A stretch of 64,000 bases of DNA from Allium sativum (lineage: Eukaryota; Streptophyta; Magnoliopsida; Asparagales; Amaryllidaceae): contig CM060912.1 of the NCBI GenBank assembly GCA_030737875.1, positions 201,327,231-201,391,230 of the forward strand. The letters run 5' to 3'. The translations under genes and the position numbers were made by a program. The notes under the pieces were generated by a model. It searched no databases. It saw only the letters and a program-made list of their open reading frames with translations, and was not told the origin of the DNA. Below, piece after piece: positions 23,414 through 36,000 of this stretch (positions are counted from its first letter, which is position 1; each line of letters opens with the position of its first letter).

Positions 23414-26400
23414 TAACTTGAGTGAATAGAACCAGATTGTGGTGATGAACATGCCTAATATCTATTTTTATTTTGAAATTACAATTTTACCTTGAAAATA
23501 TCAAAAGTGGAAATTTTAAATTTTGAAGTTAATTTCTATGAAGTTTTTTTTTGAATTTGTTCAGGAGGAAAATCGATCGGAGTCGTAAAACCCTCGCTAG
23601 TGCACCTAGTCTATTCCGGGACCACCACATAAGTGGCTGATCTTATCGTATGCACATGGTAAGCTCTTAGCATGCTTTCCGGGTTTTAACTTTGAAAACT
23701 AAAATTATGAAACTTTATTAATTTTTGATACTTTAAATCTAAAAATCTTGGATGTTAAGAAATTCAATTTTTTGAAAAGTAAATACGTTGAAAATTTACA
23801 ATTTTGATAATTTGAAAATTCTGTTAATCCAAAATCTTCGAAGTGGAAGTTTTGATTTTGAGTTTGAAGCTTACCTTATAGTTTTAATTTTAAAATTTCA
23901 GTCCAACATTTAAAATTCATTTTTTTTATGTTCTTAAAATTTAGGTTTCAAATTTTGCAATTTAGAGCTCGAAATTTCCAATTTTTTTTACTTCTTCTAA
24001 ATTTTGTTTGAAATTTTCATATTTTTTATGAATAGAGACAAAAGAGAATTTTGTTTTTCAAAAAGTTAACATTACTTTGAAAGCACTTTAAAAACACAAT
24101 CACTTCTGCCCATCGATAAAGGCTTCTTGAGTATTGTTTTTAAACTAACTTATTAAACTAATTTAAGTTTTTGCTCGAATCATAAATAATCATTAAGAAA
24201 AGAAATTCCAAATTCATAAATATGGTTGAGATAAGTATGGTAAACAACAAAGTTGAAATATAAATTATGAATCCAACTATTTTTTGGAACTAAAATTAAA
24301 TCAGAAAATGCACAAAATATTAAGATTGACTTCATTAATTACTTTAGTTTCGATCTCTTAAGCCCTCAAAGAAGTAGTTTCATCATAGTCACTACAACGT
24401 GTAACTTTTATTTAGCATTATCCTCTTCGTTTTACCATGCGTGATTACCAATCAGAGAGCAGAGCTATGACACATATACAAAGACTCTGCAAGGCTAACT
24501 GGCACTTCACATATTATGTACCAAATATATTAAAGAATGATCGATGAATTCAACTAAGCATATAGCATAATTTGACTGAATCATGTTTGTCATGCAATGA
24601 CCTCCATAATCATCCTAAAATCTTGTAACATATGGCATTATTCTACTTGACTTGAACGCTTTATCATCCCAACATAAAAACACTTCTTTCTTAAAAACCA
24701 CAGTTTCCATTACACTTTGATCAAGACTAAGAAAATGCACCAAAGATATTTTACTATACAAAAGAAATGATTTTGAATGATGCTAAGTACAGATCTTAAC
24801 AACTCTTGTCCAGAAATCATTTTCAACATCATTTATTGCAATGTTATTGTTCACCTTTTAGTAAACCCCTTTTTCGTGCACCATGTTAAGAAAGAAGGCT
24901 TGTATATATATTCATCTTCCATTTTACGTGGACTTTCACCATCATTTAGGATGTAAGCTTTTTTTCAGGAAAAAAACAAAATAAAAAACAGCTAAACTCT
25001 TAAGATTTCATTTCAATCCAAGTCAAAAATAATTCTAAGTGCTTCAATAAGGCAAAAATAATTTACAAAATAGAGGTGTGATGAGCTTAAGTTAGAGGAA
25101 ACCATATATACAACAGGACAAAGCTCTAATTTAGCCCCTTTTATCCTCGTTATTATAGTCTTCAACCTCATCAATATGCATATTCAAATTTACAAATCTA
25201 GAGGGGTATATCCCCATATTAGCCGCTTCATTTTCATGCGAAGGCCAAGTAGATGCTTATGTCTGCTTTTCTTTTTTTCTTTCCCCTATAATAACTGGAG
25301 GAGGATTTGCTGAGTGAAGTTTGGTTTCCCTACTAATTTGCTGCATGATTCTTCTTCCATATGCTTTGGTAGTGTGTCATGTTCGTCGTCGTCAGCTCCT
25401 TTTCTGTTTCCATGTTTCTATTGAGTGGAGGGCGTCCTCTGCCACACCTTCTTCCTTGTGCTCAAATCTGGGCTATCACTGCCATTTTAGAGGACCTAAG
25501 CTCGTCGTTTTCCTCAGCAGCTCCATCAGGCAATGGTATTTTTCTTCTACATGAAATTTCTGTCATCTCCACAACATTTGGTGTTTGGGTTATAAGTTTG
25601 AACTATTGGTGTTTAGGTTCATTACACAACATCTCAATAAAACCTGCAAAAATGATAATTGATATTTGATTTCAATTCTGATATGATGGTAAAAAGGTTT
25701 TGCTATGCAAGTTGTAAATATATAGTTATATAATTACTTTGTGAATCACCTTTGTAGCAACCTTCGCTTAATGTCTATCACCGCATCTCACACTTCTCTT
25801 TTACATGCATAAGATAAACTTACTACGGCATAAAAATTGATATGACGTAAACTGATATCTCCACCCATTTTTGGTTCAATATGAAATTATAATGTTAGGG
25901 GTTCCAAACAGTTAAAGCACTAAACCCAAGTTACTTATATGTCATCCCAATTACATTCACTTACTGTGATACCATGAAGCCGTATCGAGGTCTTATCTGA
26001 TCATATATAAGTTCTGCTTTTGAATATGGCATCTAACTTGAAGATGACGTGATGATGCACTTTAACGTCAGATTGCTCATTATAAACAACACACACATAC
26101 AAAGTCGTAAACTATATACGATGTAATCAAACATAAAAATGATTTAACAACGAATTATACATATAGGGGTTGCAGAAAGTTTTGATGAATGAAGCCACTT
26201 TATATCCTTCAAAAATTATAAATCATTAGATCAAAGTAAAGTTATCGACAAATCTACATATGACCCACAGTTTCTGGATAAATATAGGCTTAAAGAGTAG
26301 AGCTGATGAGTTATTAAGTTTGGACAGAACCTTCCCCGTTCTGTTCCATTAAATTTTCATGAAATTTAAGTGGAAAGGCATAATTTATTTTAGAACATGG

Positions 26401-27745
26401 TGAATATAGATAAGCTAAAAAAAAAGCATTCAGTGAACCATGTTATTCTGCAAAGTAACGTGATATTATTGAGTGATCATATCAAGAATGAAAGCATCCT
26501 ATTTATACACTATCCTATGGCAATACAATTGTGTCCCATGAGATGAACACGATATTAACTGATATGAAATAAAAATTATTGATTGAAAAATATAAATATA
26601 AGATATTAAAGTTAAAATATCAAAAGTGAAGGAAATTAACACATATGAATAATTAATTGAATGCACATTATGTCATTATTTAACAATTTTGATTTCTGAG
26701 AATAAGTTCGATTGTTATTCATAATGCATTTGAAGCAGGCGATGTTAGAGAACATGTCATTTTAAAACTATGAAATTAAGTTATTATTATAAATTAGTAG
26801 ATCATAATTACTTAGAAAATCAATACATAACATTATATGTAGGCATGTTGGCTTTTTTTATAAAAAAATGGCATTTTTGTACGGTAAGAAAAACAGAACT
26901 ATAACATAGGTATCCTCCTTTCATTACCAGTTTAAAGGGTTACCTCTAAACCATTCCCAAACCATCGACTTAAAGGAAGAACTACTTGGATACCTACATT
27001 TATGCTTATCAATCTTCAAAACGGATATGCGGAAATGTTTTGCATGTGAGCGCACATTCCCAGGTAAGTTAATTACTTCCTTGAGTGAAGAATGACTTTA
27101 TAAATTACAACATGTATAATTCAAAAAGACACCACAAATTATTTTCAAAAACGTAGTTTGAAAAAAATGATAAATTTAGTAAGAGCCAAACAGTAAAAAT
27201 TCAAATGATAAGGAACACAACTCAGGCCCATTTGGATTGAATTTTTTAATCACATTTCACTAATTTGATCCAAATTAAGATCAAATATGTGTTTCCAAGA
27301 GTATAATAACTTAAATAATTGACCTAAAAGAAACAAATCTATGCGCATTTTAAATTTTGGGTCAATGAAAATGGTAAACATTATAAATACATACTTCAGT
27401 TTAGTTGAAATCTAAATATGAGACAAAACTTTTACGTGCAAACAGAGAACATGGGCACCGGATAAGCATGGAAAATAATGCAACGTTTTAAATTATAGTA
27501 AACCAATTTCAATGTTAGTAACAGATTTCATGGGGTATTCACATTTAGAAGCAGAAAAATAAAAAGATAATTTTTTCTTGTAGTTCAATTTTTCTATAAA
27601 AAAAATCCTTTACTGGTAGGAATTGTAGTTTGTAGTCCCAAGAAAATGATTTATATTACTGTATACCTTTGGATTTTAGCATTTTAATTGTAGTTAACTA
27701 TACTGTAATTATGATTTCTATACAAACACTATATATATATATATT
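23414..27745. other. Helitron-like block interior, mostly featureless
   Basis: AT-rich sequence after solo LTR F. Apart from the exon-like remnant at 25333-25643, I see only a possible exon-shaped segment at about 23564-23658 (TTGTTCAG before, CATG|GTAAGC after), which has no long open frame. Captured, decayed gene pieces are common in plant Helitrons, but none is identifiable here. Confidence 0.5.
25333..25643 (-). pseudogene. Exon-like coding remnant of unknown origin
   Basis: On the minus strand a splice-acceptor-like TTTTTGCAG is followed from 25643 by about 100 codons broken by only two in-frame stops. The stretch has mixed acidic/basic composition with a run GRGRPPLN, unlike the surrounding AT-rich DNA. 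I do not recognise the family. It may be the decayed last exon of a captured gene. Plus-strand frames over the same interval look like its shadows. Confidence 0.3.
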
Positions 27746-27906
27746 GGGAGATACTATTTAGACACAAAATTAGACACAAATTAGAGAACTCACAATCTTA
27801 ACTGTTAGTCTTTATATGGAGGAGTGCAATTCATAGGGTGATCCAATGGTGTAATTTCATTGCGTCACCAATTGTGTCTAAATCTTGTGTCCGAATATAC
27901 TTTCCC
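27746..27906. mobile_element. MITE, ~160 bp, imperfect TIRs
   Basis: Starts GGGAGATACTATTTAGACAC and its reverse-complemented end starts GGGAAAGTATATTCGGACAC. The arms are about 36-38 bp with several mismatches, both continuing into (A)TTAGACACAA. Flanking ATT on both sides (27743-27745, 27907-27909) would be a 3-bp TSD, which together with the GGG termini suggests PIF/Harbinger (Tourist-like) ancestry. It is small and non-coding. Confidence 0.65.
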
Positions 27907-27916
27907 ATTATGCCCC

Positions 27917-28045
<129 letters not shown>

Positions 28046-28084
28046 ATATGTATGTACGTATGAATGTATATATATGTATGTATA

Positions 28085-28195
28085 TGAAGAGCATTCCGTG
28101 ACACCCCAAAATTTGAAGGATATTTTGGAGTTATTGTTCTCAACGTAGATTGATTGGAGGATATTTTGGAGCAAACTACGGGGAAACCGGACAGG

Positions 28196-28248
<53 letters not shown>

Positions 28249-28365
28249 TGTGAGAGTGTGTATTCAAAGAGCATTCCGTGACACCCCAAATTTTGGAGTT
28301 ATTGTCCTCGACGTAGATTAATTGGAGGATATTTTGGAGCAAACTACGGGGAAACCAGACAGGGG
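28085..28365. repeat. ~180-bp direct duplication including microsatellite
   Basis: Two copies (about 28087-28192 and 28267-28362) share GAGCATTCCGTGACACCCCA and GGAGCAAACTACGGGGAAAC. They are separated by a (TA)n(TG)n tract that itself echoes the one before copy 1, so the microsatellite and flank were duplicated together. Confidence 0.8.
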
Positions 28366-28375
28366 ACTTTAAATT

Positions 28376-31300
28376 GCAATGCGTAAAGTGATACTAATCC
28401 AACTAGGCTTCTGAGAATATCAAACTATTTGGTGGATATTATAGTAGTTTAGAAAAAGGGGGAAATAAAACCAATTATTTTGCAACAAAGAAACTTGTAA
28501 AAATTGAGATATGCATAACGTGACAGACAAAACCGAAACATACACAAGAGAGACAAAACATAAGATGGCATAGTGTTATACAGTTAAGGGATGAATGTTA
28601 CAAATATTATTTATCACCTTACTTACTTTCTGTAGCAAGAATATTTACTTGCACAACAAACATAGAACAAATAAATAAATAATATACCATGATCAGTAAA
28701 TCAACTTTATTAGATAAATAAGGGACAAAATAGGTGATGTAAACAACTGAACATAAAGTAAAAATGCGAAAAATGATTCTTGAAATGTGGTTGGAGGTAT
28801 ATGTCAAAGGAACACTAATAACATTGAATGCAGATGTAGTAATAGGGTAATAGAAATGATTTTAAATTGACATAATGAAGTAGATTTATGGGAATATCAA
28901 AATGGATGAGAGGAAGTGGAAAATTATATGATCTAAATTACTTGTAATATGAATTTTAGTACAAAGATGTAAACCACAATAAAAAGGTGGAGAATATTGA
29001 GGCTGTTAACCTTCTACGCCATTATTATAGGCTGTTATGTTAAGGATTTCAATTGAGCGTATAAATGGAAAATGAAACGGAAAATGTTGTAAAGGGTTTT
29101 TACATGTAAAGTTATAGTTATAGTTATAGAAGCTCTAAGAAAAAAGAATTTGAGCATAAGAATTAATTAGAAAAATGATAACTGCTGGTTCTATTCTAAT
29201 TTATATGTAACTGAATATACATGCGCTATAAAAATAGAGGCATTCTCTACAAATTTATCTACTTTTTATTTCTCGCTTGTCTATGCTTTCTTTTTGGGAC
29301 ATTCGTAGAATGATTAGAAAAAAGTGTAATGAATTGTTGGGGTGTGTGTGTGTGTTTATATATATGTATGTATGTATGTATATGTATGTATATAGTTTGG
29401 TACTTGATGCATAAAATTGCAGCCCAGTTAGAATGAAGGACATTACCTCAACAATTAGAATATGTTTCCATAAGTTGTGTTAATTAGTAAAATACAATCT
29501 TAGTTTGTACCTTTGAGCAACTCAGTGCATATAATAAAGTGGTCTTGTATAGATATTGTAAAATTGAAGGTCCAAGGTTATGCGGTATACGTATTTTGAT
29601 TACCACTGAAATTACAAAAGGAGAATAACAATTAAGGTTCCAATTTGAATGATTGATATATTGTAAAATTGAAGGATGGTGCATGATTAGAACTAAATAC
29701 GCTTATTCTAATCATTGTTATTTTTAAATTAAAAAACAATCAAAACATTCGAGTTCTTAGATACTAATATAAAGTGGATAGTAGTTACCATAGGCATGTA
29801 TTACAAAAAAGGTGGAACTCTTTTTAGAATAATAAACAATATTCTAAAATTATACTATGTTCCATTCTAATTAAAATTATTGAACTAAAAGTGGTCAAAA
29901 CTGAAATCAATAGTTTTATTTTATTTTTTTATCAAATTAAGTTTATCATTCAGTTTAGTTAAAACAGTGAATATAAAAAAATGTATCCTTACATGTAAAT
30001 AAAATATTTACTTAATGAGTAAAAGCATTTTAGTTTGTTTTATGAAATTGAACAAGAAAATATTGATGACGGGTATAAGATTGTCTAACTTATTAGTTTC
30101 ATGAAATAAGATCTAAGGTGGGTAGCAGCAGTAAATAGAACATACCAACGCCATGTTCATAGACAACACTTGACCTTTAAGCGATTCCACGTCCATACCA
30201 AATTTGATGACTTACTTCCTGTGAAATAAAAAACACATAATATAAATGTTAACAACTAACGATACATCTTACATATGAAGTGCATGTTAACATTTATAGT
30301 TAACCACATAGTATATAGTTAGGATTGCATTTCAGTGGTTGTAAGTGTTTTAGTGGTTGTATGATCCACAAAAAGCTAGACACCTAAAGATATAGGAGGA
30401 AAACATATAACCACAAAAAACCTCAGAGCATGGCGAAACATGATTTCCTTAACCACATGAATTTTACAGTATGTGCGACAACCCACAATTGAATTGTAGC
30501 ATTCATCCATCGAATTACAGACCTCAGCATTAATATGGTCATGCTAATTCAAACATCGCGACGAAGGAATAAGACAGTGAAATCTGTCACTTCAGGTTCT
30601 ATAATAATGAAATTTCTGAACACTAATTCTATCAATTTCTAACCTATTAACCTCAGTTCAACCAGGCTTCATTTGAACATGTAGTAATGATTCTTTTTCA
30701 AATTCAAATATTAAGTGAGACAAATTTTGTAACTCTGGAACTTGATGTGAATTGGATCCCTCTGGTATTCCAATTATCAATCAAGTCCAAGTGTAGATCT
30801 TACTATAAGTATGCAGTAGGAGATGTTAAAAGGGCTTATTACTAACTGGTTGAACGATGATCAGGTTTATTAGCTTATATCGAGAATGATATACAAAAGC
30901 AACCCAAAAGTTAATAAGACAATTAATCGTTTTTCTTCCTTCTTTTTTTTGTCTTTTCTATATATGTCGTTTGAGAAAAAAATATATGAAAATATGAATC
31001 CTTTTAAAAAAAATTAAATTAAGCACTTATTTTATTTACCATGTCACATAGTCTGCTCATAACTACCGAGCGAGCTGTCCATTGCCTAAACCAATCATCA
31101 AAATGAATAAACAAGTTAATATGTTTGAAGAATAACCAACAAATTTGTCTACAAATACATTTATGAATACCAACTAAAGGGAAAAGAAGTCCAGTTAGAG
31201 CCAATCAAACCAAATTACAATGTAAGCTATACCTTTATGGGTAAGAGTTTAACATAAAAGTAAGAGCGCTATCAAAACATATTTAACCAATGGCATATAA

Positions 31301-32608
31301 GTGGTTCCATAGACAAATTTGGATTCACAATCTGGCATGGCATATGAGGCAAACTGAGGCATGTAGTGGAAAACTAACAAATTTCATGTTAGCATCAAAA
31401 TTGCTGCCTTAACCAATCTACCTATGAGACCAATAACCTTATAAAGATTGACATAGGAAAATTTTATTGTCATAACTTACGGTCATTTCTGCCTACTATA
31501 AAACCATCGCCAAAACTTACCATCATTTATGCTTACTACGAAACGCAACCAAGTTCAGTACATAGTCATAAAGATGCCCACTATCCTGGCCTGTCTCCCA
31601 AAATATATGCGATAATTATGTTTCGTGTTGAACATAACTATATAACAAATGTTTCAAAAATAATTCCATGTTAAATAGGAAAATGAACTTACTATTTAGA
31701 TATAGTTATGTCTTTGGTGCCTCAAATCCATGTTATTCATCCGTGATGAATATTTTTCAAGTACAGCTAAAAGTTTGTCTGATGCCAAAGGTATGGTCAA
31801 ATCCATCATCTAGAATATGCGTCTAATTTGAAATCAAAAGGATTTGAAGAAGTTAGAAAGGTGATTGAAAAGGTTAAAATGTAGGAACTGAAAGCAGTGA
31901 GAAGATAAATTACCATGTAATGGCGGATGTCGATTATACGTCGGCATGGTTTCTGAAAAGTAAACGACGATTAACAAAAATCGGGGCTGATTTGAGATAT
32001 CTGGAAGAGAAGATTTTATTATTGTAGGGAAGAGAGTAAGAATATTGGAAGATGCGTAATAACAATTGAATTAAATCGAAAATCGAACAGTAAATAAAAG
32101 GACACGTGTAGTTCAAAGAAAGACATGGATTCTACTTCCTAATAGATTGGTAATTAAGTCTGTGCATGTAATCTTGACTTGAAAATTTGTACACTATACT
32201 TTTCTAATTCTTATATTTGGTCGTTTTGAAATATGTTCTCCAGCTATAGCTATCAAAAATCTGTTCCATATTCTGTAACAGTTTAAAATATATTGAACTG
32301 CCACTCAAATGAAGTTGGAAGAAAAATCAACCAAAAGCTACTAATTAATAAACAAAGCGAACAGAAGAATAAAAAGAGAAATAACATTGAAGTAACCAAC
32401 AAACGAAAATATGATAAAGTGTTAAATGGAGAATAATAACTTAATAGATTAAGAATAATCAAACATGTTACCATTTTGTGCCGTTCTTCCTTGCGTTGTC
32501 ATTTTTCTCCTACATGATATCACCTGGCCTCCATTTTCTCTAGCAAACATCAAAGGATTGATAACTTATCAATAATAGCATTTCAAAGGTAGTGCTTTCA
32601 AATGAGGG
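28376..32608. other. Helitron-like block interior, no recognised gene
   Basis: AT-rich sequence with a (TG)n/(TATG)n tract at about 29340-29392. No protein family is recognised. On the minus strand around 32146 down to 31918 there is a 5'-end-like segment described separately. Confidence 0.5.
31918..32146 (-). other. Possible additional Helitron 5' end with leader exon
   Basis: On the minus strand the sequence starts TCTATTAGGAAGTAGAATCC, with a flanking A, then a pyrimidine-rich leader, a short ATG frame near 31940 and a splice-donor-like CATG|GTAATT. The layout resembles the better 5'-end candidate at 36396 (TC at an A/T step, then purine-rich AGAA/GGAA motifs). Weak on its own. Confidence 0.3.
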
Positions 32609-32613
32609 TACAC

Positions 32614-32996
32614 TGTTGGAGAATATGGTAATCAATAAATATTAGAGAATATGCCAAGATGTTGAGGAAGACTATGCCAAGAGATATGCTGAGAATTAAA
32701 CGTTAGAAAATATGCCAAATATGATGTTAGAGATAATAACAAAATATATTACCTTATATTTTGTATTGCATTAATGGTGTGTTATATTTGGTATTGCATT
32801 AATGGTGAGTTGTATTTGGTATTGTATTCATTTGGGCCAAATCTGCTTTAGAATATTCTATTCTAGATTATTCTCTTCTTATCTATAAGTAGGAAACATC
32901 TCTATTGTAATAGCAGGAAATTCAAACAATAAAAATGTAGTCCTTTAATGTTCATCTTTTTGGTCTCTCTCCTCTCTTTGTGTCTGAATTCTAACA
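32614..32996 (+). mobile_element. 5' LTR (383 bp) of TRIM-like copia derivative
   Basis: Begins TGTTGGAGAATATGG and ends GAATTCTAACA, directly followed by a PBS. It is the same length as the 3' LTR at 34442-34824, and I see a single substitution between them (near 32832 versus 34671), so the insertion is very recent. It contains TATAAGTA (32884-32891) and AATAAA (about 32928), consistent with the copia-type U3-R layout. Flank TACAC (32609-32613) versus CACAC (34825-34829) is a TSD with one mismatch. Confidence 0.92.
32884..32891 (+). promoter_or_regulatory. TATA box of TRIM-like element
   Basis: TATAAGTA about 270 bp into the LTR, with an AATAAA poly(A) signal about 45 bp downstream. The same box is at 34712-34719 in the 3' LTR. 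Confidence 0.6.
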
Positions 32997-33008
32997 TGGT
33001 ATCAGAGC
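32997..33008 (+). other. Primer-binding site of TRIM-like element
   Basis: TGGTATCAGAGC abuts the LTR end with no spacer, matching the initiator tRNA-Met 3' end. Confidence 0.92.
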
Positions 33009-33984
33009 AGGTCAAAGGAAGGAGAGAGATATGTACATATATATTTTTAAAAAAAAAAAAATTTGAGATATGTATATGTATATTAAAAAAAAGGGGTTCT
33101 TCATCCACAAACCCATCAATACCCAAATACGTCGTATTCCATCACAAACTGAAGCAGCGTGGATTGTTGAAGCTTGCGTGTGGAGTATGGGATGCTGATT
33201 TTTAGGAGTTGGGTGTCGGATTGGCTATTGGCTGAAGTCTTTGATTTCTGGTGAAGAAGCTGGTTTCGTTGTTTGTGGGTGTTTGCAATTTGATGAGGAG
33301 TTTTGGCAGTAGATGCGAATATGGTTTGTGATGGCTGAGTTGCTGCTTGGATCAGCGTGATGAAGGTATGGAGGGGTCTTAGAGATGTGGATGGCGATGC
33401 TTTGAAGCTGTTGCGTGGTATTGAAATTAAAAAAAAAAAGAACAATATCTTTTAGGTGACTCAGGTAGAATAGTCATCAATCTAATAAACTGAAAGTGCG
33501 GTTTGTTGAATACTTGAACGTGGCTGATGTGTGTACGTTGTTGTAATGGTGTTTGTGTAATTTACAAAAAAAAAAAAGAGATGATGAGAGTCTGGATTGA
33601 TTTTGTTTGAGGTGTATGTGGTTTTTGCGTTTGTAGATGAAGGATTGTGTTTTCTAGTAATAGTTTGGTGACTTATGTGAGAGTTGATGTGATGGACGTA
33701 GGGAGATGTGTTTTGTATGTATGGTGATGATGAAGGAGGGGTGTTTTGTATGGAGCAGTTTTGCTGTGTTGGTTGGATTGTTGTTTGTGATGATGATGGA
33801 GTTTGTTTTGTTATGGAGATGGAAATGGATGGTGATTGAATTGTGTGGGCCGTGTTGAAGGTGAAGCTTGTACTTGTGACATTTTGTTTGGAGGTGATTT
33901 GTCTGAAGTTTTGATTGAAGGAGGACTATGTTGAATTTGAAGAACTGAAGTGTTGTGTTTTGGGTATGCAATATACTCTAGTGG

Positions 33985-34318
33985 TTGGTCCACTTTAAAA
34001 ACCAATATACTCTAGTGCTTGGTCCACTTTAAAAACCATTGACCTCTATTGAGTGTGGTCCACTTTAAAAACCACTAATATTGAGTGTGGTCCACTTTAA
34101 AAACCATTATTGAGTGTGGTCCACTTTAAAAACCATTAATATTGAGTGTGGTCCACTTTAAAAACCATTAATATTGAGTGTGGTCCACTTTAAAAACCAT
34201 TAATATTGAGTGTGGTCCACTTTAAAAACCATAATTGAGTGTGGTCTACTTTAAAAACCATTATTGATTGTGGTCCACTTTAAAAACCATTATTGAGTGT
34301 GGTCCACTTTAAAAACCA
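33985..34318. repeat. 11-copy tandem array, 27-33-bp unit
   Basis: Every unit holds GGTCCACTTTAAAAACCA (one copy has TCTACTTT); spacers vary around ATTATTGAGTGT or TTAATATTGAGTGT. Located in the TRIM-like internal region. Confidence 0.9.
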
Positions 34319-34402
34319 GTTGAAGGCTTTGATTTGAATGACCAGTGCTTGGAGTTTGGAGCTTCTATTTGGGCCACTCTTCGGTTTGGAGCTTCTATTT
34401 GG

Positions 34403-34433
34403 CAAACTCACGATTTTTAACATCGTGAGTTTG
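34403..34433. other. Perfect 12-bp hairpin directly before the PPT
   Basis: CAAACTCACGAT pairs with ATCGTGAGTTTG around the 7-nt loop TTTTAAC. The stem ends at the first base of the PPT. Confidence 0.8.
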
Positions 34434-34441
34434 AGGGGGAA
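34433..34441 (+). other. Polypurine tract of TRIM-like element
   Basis: GAGGGGGAA immediately before the 3' LTR start TGTTGG. Confidence 0.9.
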
Positions 34442-34824
34442 TGTTGGAGAATATGGTAATCAATAAATATTAGAGAATATGCCAAGATGTTGAGGAAGAC
34501 TATGCCAAGAGATATGCTGAGAATTAAACGTTAGAAAATATGCCAAATATGATGTTAGAGATAATAACAAAATATATTACCTTATATTTTGTATTGCATT
34601 AATGGTGTGTTATATTTGGTATTGCATTAATGGTGAGTTGTATTTGGTATTGTATTCATTTGGGCCAAATCTACTTTAGAATATTCTATTCTAGATTATT
34701 CTCTTCTTATCTATAAGTAGGAAACATCTCTATTGTAATAGCAGGAAATTCAAACAATAAAAATGTAGTCCTTTAATGTTCATCTTTTTGGTCTCTCTCC
34801 TCTCTTTGTGTCTGAATTCTAACA
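34442..34824 (+). mobile_element. 3' LTR (383 bp) of TRIM-like copia derivative
   Basis: Same ends as the 5' LTR (TGTTGGAGAATATGG to GAATTCTAACA), followed by CACAC. One substitution is seen relative to the 5' LTR. Confidence 0.92.
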
Positions 34825-34829
34825 CACAC

Positions 34830-36000
34830 GTTTCAGTTATGTAAGAATGAATATGCTCCTAATTACTACATTGCATTGTAATCTTACTTAGAAAGACATG
34901 TAATTATTTTTGGAAGTCAATTATATATTCATGAATAAAAAATATAGACCATATATTACAATATAATGAGTAAACAACATAGACTATACATAACGATGTA
35001 ATATAAGTCAGTATTTTCAGATGAATTATTGGAAAGGTGTATTTTTTGTATTACTCTTTTACAATGTAAGTTCAAAATACAAATGATCACTAACTCAAAA
35101 ATTGATGTTTTAATACTTGAGTAAATCTTTTACTGTCACTATTCAGCAAACTAAAATTATTGGAATGGAGTTTAACCTCTTATATTTATCATAAATTTGT
35201 ATATGTGGTCTGCATTTTGATGAATCTCGAGTTTGTCTACAAAAAACAAATAAGTCAGTCTGATTACCATTATTATATCTTATGACATAAATATGTGTGG
35301 TTAAAGGGAAATAAATGAAAATTATTGTCATTTGTAGGAAACAACCAATTATGAGGCCCTTTGTTCTAAATAATTCATGAAACTATACTCCAACACTAAG
35401 TTATTCATGCAATGGAGGTGTGCGACTATTCAGAAAGATGAAAATGTAACCAAAATTAAACATATAGTAATTACAAAAGCAACTAAACTATATGCAGATT
35501 GAACACAGAATCGTATAACAGAGGAGATATTAAACTGTTCAGAGTTCACACATATTTATGCAAGTGTTAGTTAATAGGACACTCATCAACATCAGCAATG
35601 AATTTCAGTAGTAAATCATCTGATTAATAAATTTTCATCAATGTTTTCATGTACATTCCCCAAATTCAAAAATAAGAAAGAAAAAAAGTGCAGTGAATGT
35701 ATAGATGAAAACTAATAACGAAATCATAAAGAATCTAATCAAATTAAGGAATAGATGATACCGACAGATTAATTTTTTCAAAAAATAATGTAGATATAAT
35801 GGATAAACAACATAACTTAAATTGGTCATTGAAGTACCTTGAACGGAGGACATGGAGTCATCTCGGAAGGAAACCGTAGATTTTATTTAAATACATGAAC
35901 AACTTTTTCTGTGATTTCAGAATTAGTGCAAATAAAACAAAAGCTGAATAGATTTTGAAATGCAATGAATAATTAATTTGGCGTAGGATTAAAGATTTAG
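34830..36000. other. Helitron-like block interior, no recognised feature
   Basis: AT-rich, no convincing frame, repeat or RNA gene. Confidence 0.5.

Larger units (their letters stand above)
32997..34441 (+). mobile_element. Internal region of TRIM-like element, non-coding
   Basis: A 1.45-kb region between PBS and PPT with no gag-pol. It holds poly(A)-type runs, a GT-rich segment (33130-33960) whose minus-strand frames look like composition artefacts, an 11-copy tandem array (33985-34318), and a 12-bp hairpin abutting the PPT. The element would depend on a copia relative for movement. Total length 2.2 kb, between TRIM and larger non-autonomous copia derivatives. Confidence 0.85.

Noticed and set aside
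25321..25669. Two overlapping plus-strand ORFs
   Set aside because: Shadows of the minus-strand exon-like remnant; no recognisable protein.
33116..33971. Minus-strand ORFs of about 105-109 codons in the TRIM-like element
   Set aside because: GT-rich sense strand yields His/Thr/Asn-rich antisense frames; no domain, and they oppose the element's orientation.
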